64,000 nucleotides of DNA from Bacteroidota bacterium (GTDB lineage: Bacteria; Bacteroidota; Bacteroidia; CAIKAF01), in assembly GCA_023432985.1 (NCBI GenBank), contig JAEZEQ010000002.1, positions 1 through 64,000 of the forward strand, read 5' to 3'. Both the position numbers and the translations under genes were made by a program. The notes under the pieces were generated by a model, which had not been told where the DNA came from, searched no databases, and worked only from the letters and a program-made list of their open reading frames with translations. This document shows, piece by piece, positions 59,330-64,000 of the stretch (positions are counted from its first letter, which is position 1; the number at the start of each line of letters is the position of its first letter).

Positions 59330-61264
59330 TTATCTACTTTGTATTATGATTTCCGTTCTTCGGTTTAAACTTCGGTTTTGCGTACTGTTATTGGGGAACA
59401 GGGGAGAAGTAGGTCCTTCAAAAATCCAATCTAATCTTCTTTTTTCTATGTCTCTACTTCTAAGATGATTATATATACCTATGGCTTTTTCTTCCCCGAA
59501 TTTAATCGCATTTGGAGTCATATTCAAGCTGTCCGTATGCACTTCAACGCGTATACGTACTTTCGAATTACTCTTTAGCCAACTATGCAGATAATTCAGT
59601 TCGACCGATTGTTCTAATTCTTTCGAAGTTAACTCTCTATTTGCCGATATAGAAGGCAGAATAAATCGGCTTCCGTTTGAGATAGGTTTAAGCGAGAAGT
59701 TGAGTATTTCCGATCCCGTATATACCGCCTCTGCATCTATACGTTTCACATAAGGTTGATATCCCGTTGCGTGAATCCACACCAGGTAATATCCCTTTTT
59801 GGGCAATATGGCTCTGAATTGTCCTTGGATGGAATCGACAAATAAATAAGGCGGATTTTGAAGTCCGTCCTCACTTGTAATGCGTATAAAATAAGATTGA
59901 TTCTCGGGAATGCGGTCTTGGGTTTCGCCCACCAGTACGAAGTTTTCGTTTACACTGGTTTTGGCTCCAACCGGAATAGAAGCATAAAATGTTTTATCTG
60001 AAAAAGACAATAAATGCGCACCGCTCACATAAACAGGTTTGAATAAATTTTCTTTACGGCGAACAAAACGCAATATACTGTCGGAGCGACTGGTGAAAAA
60101 TGCACCGGTAGACGTAAAAGCCACCCAACTTTCATTGTCGAAACTATTGATTTTATTTCCGGAATTATGCTCTTTTCCCTGTTCGAAGTAATAAATATCA
60201 CTTCCGCCTATACTTCCTTTTCCGTCTCGGATATAGACCAATCGATCCAGAACCTGATCATAAGCTGCTATATGTAAATGGCAATAATTGGGAAGTGATT
60301 TATCCATATAGGGTTCTATAGATCCTGTTACGAAATCGTAATTATATAAACGTGTAAATCCGTTTCGATTACTTGAAAAAATCAGTCCGTTTTTATAAAA
60401 AACAGCCGCAGTTTCTTGAGAGGAACTGTTTACCGATTCGGGTAAATAGCGTACGGAATCCCGATCAAAACTATCGAGTATAAACAAATCATTTCCATCA
60501 CTCATTACAAGACTTTTGCCGCTGGGATGTAAGGACATGAATTTGATATTCGAAACGTTTTTAAGAGGTTTTCCAATGGCGATTTTCAGACTGTAATTGC
60601 TCTTTTTATCCAGGCGTACTATGCGGAAATGGTCCTGATCGTTTAAGGCATAATAGAGATCTTCCGTAAAAGGATCCATTGCGGTTACGGCATTTTCGGG
60701 TATACTTTTTTCCGATTTTAGAAAGAAAGATTTTTCACGCGAAACGGGATTATGCATTTCGTTTAGAAAGGTCTGCATTTCGTCCATCCTCTTTTCCACG
60801 TCCAATGGCATTCCTTCCCATTCTGCTTCTAATGAGCCATTTTGTTGTATATATTTTTTATACATGGCTAATCCGGACTCGAATTTGTTGTTTTTCCACA
60901 AGGCTTCTGCATATGCAGGCAGGTATATTTTAGAGAAATCGGGGTCAATTTTCTCCAGTTTTTCATAATAGGAGAGCGTCTGAGAAAATGAACCCATGCG
61001 CACCAGACAGGTTATTATATTTCGGTTACAAGCAATATGATCCGGATTAAAATCTTGAGCCAACAGGAGTTTGTCTAAGGCATAGCTATACAGCGAATCA
61101 TTCCCTTTTTCGGCCAGGTTTAGCATTCGGGTACCTTCCCTAAGATGCTTGAGGGCAATATTGAATTCGGCTTTTTTGCCGGGAAAATTTTTAGCTTTAA
61201 AATCGATTTGAGCCCCAATTTTTGCCGAAAAAACAAGGGCTATACATAGTATAACATGTTTCAT
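59330..61264 (-). CDS. Exported TPR / PD40 protein with OmpA-like C-terminus
   Basis: A 644-residue exported protein. Signal peptide 1-19 (ending KIGAQ), TPR region about 30-185, a beta-propeller of PD40-like blades (about 200-430: FMSLHPSGKSLVMSDGNDLF, GLIFSSNRNGFTRLYNYD), a beta-sandwich (about 445-530) and an OmpA-like domain ending NRSLNRRTEIIIQ. In that domain the usual R of the LSxxRA motif is Lys (FGEEKAIGIYNHL), so peptidoglycan binding may be weak. It resembles PorE, a T9SS-associated protein. The start overlaps the TPR gene as ATGA. Confidence 0.82.
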   Translation of the reverse strand: MKHVILCIALVFSAKIGAQIDFKAKNFPGKKAEFNIALKHLREGTRMLNLAEKGNDSLYSYALDKLLLAQDFNPDHIACNRNIITCLVRMGSFSQTLSYYEKLEKIDPDFSKIYLPAYAEALWKNNKFESGLAMYKKYIQQNGSLEAEWEGMPLDVEKRMDEMQTFLNEMHNPVSREKSFFLKSEKSIPENAVTAMDPFTEDLYYALNDQDHFRIVRLDKKSNYSLKIAIGKPLKNVSNIKFMSLHPSGKSLVMSDGNDLFILDSFDRDSVRYLPESVNSSSQETAAVFYKNGLIFSSNRNGFTRLYNYDFVTGSIEPYMDKSLPNYCHLHIAAYDQVLDRLVYIRDGKGSIGGSDIYYFEQGKEHNSGNKINSFDNESWVAFTSTGAFFTSRSDSILRFVRRKENLFKPVYVSGAHLLSFSDKTFYASIPVGAKTSVNENFVLVGETQDRIPENQSYFIRITSEDGLQNPPYLFVDSIQGQFRAILPKKGYYLVWIHATGYQPYVKRIDAEAVYTGSEILNFSLKPISNGSRFILPSISANRELTSKELEQSVELNYLHSWLKSNSKVRIRVEVHTDSLNMTPNAIKFGEEKAIGIYNHLRSRDIEKRRLDWIFEGPTSPLFPNNSTQNRSLNRRTEIIIQSR

Positions 61265-62250
61265 GGGCAAACGAGATTTTTATATTCTAATGCGGTATTG
61301 CAGGTAGAAATTGCTTCGCATGCATCTTCGTATCGGTGCATAGCAATAAGAATGCGTACTTTTTGAAGGCATTGAAAGCCGGCCAGGTCGCTGTCGCTGT
61401 TCATTTGCTCTACACGTTGATTCAACTGCAAAGCCATATCGTACTTATTTTCGAATACATAAGCATTGGCTGCATTCAATTCGAAATATGGCGACAATAC
61501 CCGTGCACTGTCGGGCATGTTTTTTTCTTCGGCAATATGGCAAAGGAAAAGGAGGTTCGAACTTATTTCCGGTTCCTCATTGATGGCCATGGCTCTCTCA
61601 ATTTGATTTTTAGATTGCTGTATTTCCCCTTTCATTAGGTAAAGCATAGCCAAATTGTTGATATAACGCGCATTATTGGGCATGAAATTCACGGCCAATT
61701 TATAATCTTCCATGGCTAAATCCCATTTGCCCAGCATCATTCTGGCCGAACCTCTGTCGTTATAACATGCCGGAAATTCGGGAAATATATTCAATGCCCG
61801 ATTGAAAAACTCTTCGGCTCCTTCGTAATTTTCGTACATAAAATGCACAGAACCCATTCCATGCCAGGCATCATAATCGCCGGGATACATTAAAGACGCC
61901 ATTTTGAAATCGGCCAGCGCTTCATCGAGCTTGTTGCTTTCGAGGCGTATGCGGCCCCTTAAAACATATGCTTTTGGAAATGCGGCTTGCTGACGAATAA
62001 GTACGGTAAAATGCGTATTTGCTAAATCCAGTTTTCCCATTTCTCTATAGAGTAAACCCAGATTATAACGTGCTTTAATAAAAGTAGAATCTATTTCCAG
62101 GGCCAGTTCGAGCTTATCAACAGCCAGCAATTCTTCCCCTTCCTCCAATACATTCAATGCTTCCTGATAGAGACGTATGGCTTTGGCATTTTGTGCCTGC
62201 ATTGCAATGGAAGCCATAAATATCCCAATAAGTAAAAGTATCCTTTCCAT
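61261..62250 (-). CDS. Exported tetratricopeptide repeat protein
   Basis: A 329-residue TPR protein. The signal peptide is MERILLLIGIFMASIAMQAQ (start at 62250; the open frame begins at 62286). TPR units follow, for example ALEIDSTFIKARYNLGLLY, PKAYVLRGRIRLESNKLDEAL and YDAWHGMGSVHFMYENYEGA. It probably forms a periplasmic scaffold for the OmpA-like protein encoded next, with which it overlaps by four bases. The partner is inferred from the operon only. Confidence 0.88.
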   Translation of the reverse strand: MERILLLIGIFMASIAMQAQNAKAIRLYQEALNVLEEGEELLAVDKLELALEIDSTFIKARYNLGLLYREMGKLDLANTHFTVLIRQQAAFPKAYVLRGRIRLESNKLDEALADFKMASLMYPGDYDAWHGMGSVHFMYENYEGAEEFFNRALNIFPEFPACYNDRGSARMMLGKWDLAMEDYKLAVNFMPNNARYINNLAMLYLMKGEIQQSKNQIERAMAINEEPEISSNLLFLCHIAEEKNMPDSARVLSPYFELNAANAYVFENKYDMALQLNQRVEQMNSDSDLAGFQCLQKVRILIAMHRYEDACEAISTCNTALEYKNLVCP

Positions 62251-62357
62251 CCTGCAAAGAAAATAATTAAAATGGGAATTTAACAATGGAATTGAGCATA
62301 GTATAGATATTCAATAAAATTTAACGCCATTCCGGAAAAGGCAGGTGGAATTTGAAA

Positions 62358-63092
62358 TTATGCTTTGAAGCGTTGCAGGAGGAGTTGCTCTTTATCCCAG
62401 ATTCCATACGTACGGTATTGAATCCAGTCGCCCAAATTTAAATAGGTGGTTCCAAAGCATTCCTGGTGTATGGGTAAGTGTCTATGTCCGAATATATAAT
62501 AATCGAAATGCTGACTTTTTTGTTTCTCTTTAATATACTGCATAAGCCATTCATTTTCTTCGCCCAGAAAATGTTTGTCGCTATCTCCTGCTGCATTTCG
62601 GCTGCTCAGAGAGAAATATCTGGCCAATTTAATTCCCCAATCGGGGTGAATGCATCGGAAGCAGGCTTGAAAAAAGGGATGCGTAAAAATTTTCTTAAGA
62701 AATTTATAGCCTTTATCCCCCGGTCCCAGTCCGTCCCCATGTCCGATAAAAAACTTTTTTCCGTCCCATTCTCTTACAATAGGGGCTTTGTGTACCTGTA
62801 CGCCTATTTCTTTTTCGAGGTAGCCAAACATCCATAAATCGTGGTTTCCGGTGAACATGTGTACAGGTTTTCCGCTATCGCAAATTTCGGCCAATTTGCC
62901 CAGGAGTCGGGTATAATTTTTGGGAATAACCTCTTTGTATTCGAACCAAAAATCGAAGGTATCGCCAAGTAAAAATATTTCATCGGCTTGTGGGGCGTAA
63001 GTATCGAGCCATTCTATAAACAATTTTTCACGTTGCAGAGATTGTGTATAGTCGGGAGCTCCCAGGTGTAAGTCGGATGCGAAAATAATCAC
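62358..63092 (-). CDS. lpxH: UDP-2,3-diacylglucosamine diphosphatase
   Basis: Cleaves UDP-2,3-diacylglucosamine to lipid X in lipid A synthesis. It is a calcineurin-like metallohydrolase: ASDLHLG, LLGDTFDFWFEY, TGNHDLWMFGYLE, IGHGDGLGPGDKGYK and FGHRHLP give the metal ligands in order. The start is a GTG (63092) since no in-frame ATG precedes the first metal motif. The 244 residues are normal. Confidence 0.92.
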   Translation of the reverse strand: MIIFASDLHLGAPDYTQSLQREKLFIEWLDTYAPQADEIFLLGDTFDFWFEYKEVIPKNYTRLLGKLAEICDSGKPVHMFTGNHDLWMFGYLEKEIGVQVHKAPIVREWDGKKFFIGHGDGLGPGDKGYKFLKKIFTHPFFQACFRCIHPDWGIKLARYFSLSSRNAAGDSDKHFLGEENEWLMQYIKEKQKSQHFDYYIFGHRHLPIHQECFGTTYLNLGDWIQYRTYGIWDKEQLLLQRFKA

Positions 63093-63243
63093 TTGTATAG
63101 TCTTTGGCGGTAAAGATAATCAGAATAAAATAATCTCTACCTAGAGAGAGAAGAGTAATTAACAATAGACTGATGATTGTTTTTCGGATTAAAAGAAATA
63201 TAGGATAGAGTAAGACTTATTTTTACGGAAATATTTAGAAGAT

Positions 63244-64000
63244 ATGAGTAGTTTTATAGTAGAAGGTGGTCATAAATTAAAGGGTGAAATAGTGCCACAG
63301 GGTGCTAAGAATGAGGCCTTACAAGTATTGAGTGCGGTTTTACTTACATCCGAAAAAGTAAGAATAGACAATGTTCCGGATATATTAGACGTCAATAAGC
63401 TCATAGAAATACTTTCGAGCATGGGTGTAAAAGTGCGTAAAGCCGGTGATCATGCGTATGAATTTCAATCCGATGAGATTGATTTAGATTATATTTTTTC
63501 TCCAGCTTTTGTTGAGAAGGCTTCAAAATTAAGAGGATCGGTTATGCTATTGGGGCCTCTTTTGGCTCGTTTTGGTCGGGGTTTTATTCCCAAGCCGGGT
63601 GGAGATAAAATCGGCAGAAGACGATTAGATACACACTTTCTAGGATTCCAGGATTTGGGTGCTGTATTTGAATATGATAACGAAACAGAAAGTTTTACCG
63701 TAACCGCGCAAAAACTGCAAGGCGCCTATATACATATGGACGAAATATCGGTTACCGGTACGGCCAATATTGTTATGGCGGCTGTTTTGGCGAAAGGAAA
63801 AACGGTGATTTATAATGCCGCCTGTGAGCCTTATGTGCAGCAATTATGCAAAATGTTGAACGGCATGGGGGCCAAAATTTCGGGTATAGGTTCTAATTTA
63901 TTGAGCATAGAAGGAGTGAGTGAGTTGGGTGCTGTGCAACACCGCATTTTGCCCGATATGATCGAAATAGGTTCCTTTATCGGATTGGCTGCTATGACCC
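63244..64000 (+). CDS. murA: UDP-N-acetylglucosamine 1-carboxyvinyltransferase, N-terminal part
   Basis: First committed step of peptidoglycan synthesis: transfers enolpyruvate from PEP to UDP-GlcNAc. 252 codons are present before the window edge, about 57% of the usual length. VEGGHKLKGEIVPQGAKNEAL holds the substrate Lys and Asn, and PKPGGDKIGRRRLDTH is the active-site loop. In that loop Asp121 stands where E. coli has Cys115, the fosfomycin target. The gene is divergent from lpxH (151 bp gap). Confidence 0.95.
   Translation, partial: MSSFIVEGGHKLKGEIVPQGAKNEALQVLSAVLLTSEKVRIDNVPDILDVNKLIEILSSMGVKVRKAGDHAYEFQSDEIDLDYIFSPAFVEKASKLRGSVMLLGPLLARFGRGFIPKPGGDKIGRRRLDTHFLGFQDLGAVFEYDNETESFTVTAQKLQGAYIHMDEISVTGTANIVMAAVLAKGKTVIYNAACEPYVQQLCKMLNGMGAKISGIGSNLLSIEGVSELGAVQHRILPDMIEIGSFIGLAAMT

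Noticed and set aside
1..64000. CRISPR arrays, prophage, insertion sequences or defence islands
   Set aside because: No regularly spaced repeats, transposases, integrases or phage structural genes were seen; all long frames fit chromosomal genes.

Overview
This is a gene-dense, AT-rich chromosomal window from a member of the Bacteroidota. The evidence is lineage-typical: type IX secretion cargo domains (a gliding-motility-type C-terminal domain at 6401-9070 and a type A sorting domain at 19379-21904), TAnnTTTG promoter boxes just upstream of many start codons, weak or absent Shine-Dalgarno sequences, a ribosomal THX-like gene, and a YtxJ-type bacilliredoxin. I cannot place the order from sequence alone. 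No phage, insertion sequence, CRISPR array or obvious transferred island is visible. No gene-free stretch exceeds 300 bases; the longest is the 283 bp gap at 39724-40005, which holds a terminator and an unexplained hairpin.

Layout. 1-11.1 kb, mostly minus strand: the end of recN, a TetR regulator, RF3, a WbqC / membrane protein / signal peptidase I operon, a large T9SS-type secreted protein, and truA with an RsmB-like rRNA methyltransferase. 11.2-18.5 kb, plus strand: ffh, folD, a PD40 beta-propeller protein, gpmA, a Ser/Thr-type phosphatase and recQ, closely packed. 18.5-27.3 kb: an SGNH hydrolase, a T9SS subtilisin-like protease, and envelope carbohydrate genes (waaA, a three-domain nucleotidyltransferase/heptose-phosphatase/kinase fusion, dapD, a GT9 heptosyltransferase-like gene), then an ArsC-like protein. 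27.4-34.4 kb: photolyase, DUF151/UVR nuclease, a CNT nucleoside transporter, YraN, a monoglyceride-lipase-like hydrolase, tRNA-Cys, folB and gltX. 34.4-39.8 kb: a YceI lipoprotein, an ECF sigma / membrane protein / Spy-like operon, a secreted unknown, TerC, an OmpH/Skp chaperone and a THX-like protein with a histone-H1-like tail.

40-50.4 kb: a two-component pair (TPR kinase and NarL-type regulator), accC facing a response regulator that lacks its phospho-acceptor Asp, an NfeD-like/flotillin pair, a DUF4382 lipoprotein, Dps, OsmC, lipA and a stand-alone LytTR protein. 50.4-64 kb: YtxJ and a 41-residue lipoprotein, uracil-DNA glycosylase, a BamA/TamA-type barrel, a ferredoxin divergent from a LuxC-like acyl-CoA reductase, a PaaE-like reductase divergent from a Rossmann protein plus cytidine deaminase, a TPR / OmpA-like / MnmD operon, LpxH, and the first 252 codons of murA.

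The genes are mainly housekeeping with a strong envelope theme: LPS core and lipid A (waaA, heptose fusion, GT9, LpxH), peptidoglycan (MurA, DapD), outer-membrane assembly (Skp, BamA-like) and secretion (LepB, Ffh, T9SS cargo). The best candidates for new biology are the three-domain heptose-type fusion, the sigma/membrane protein/Spy-like operon, the Asp-less response regulator, the THX protein with a basic tail, and the hairpin at 39804-39863. I found no clearly new multi-gene system such as a defence island.
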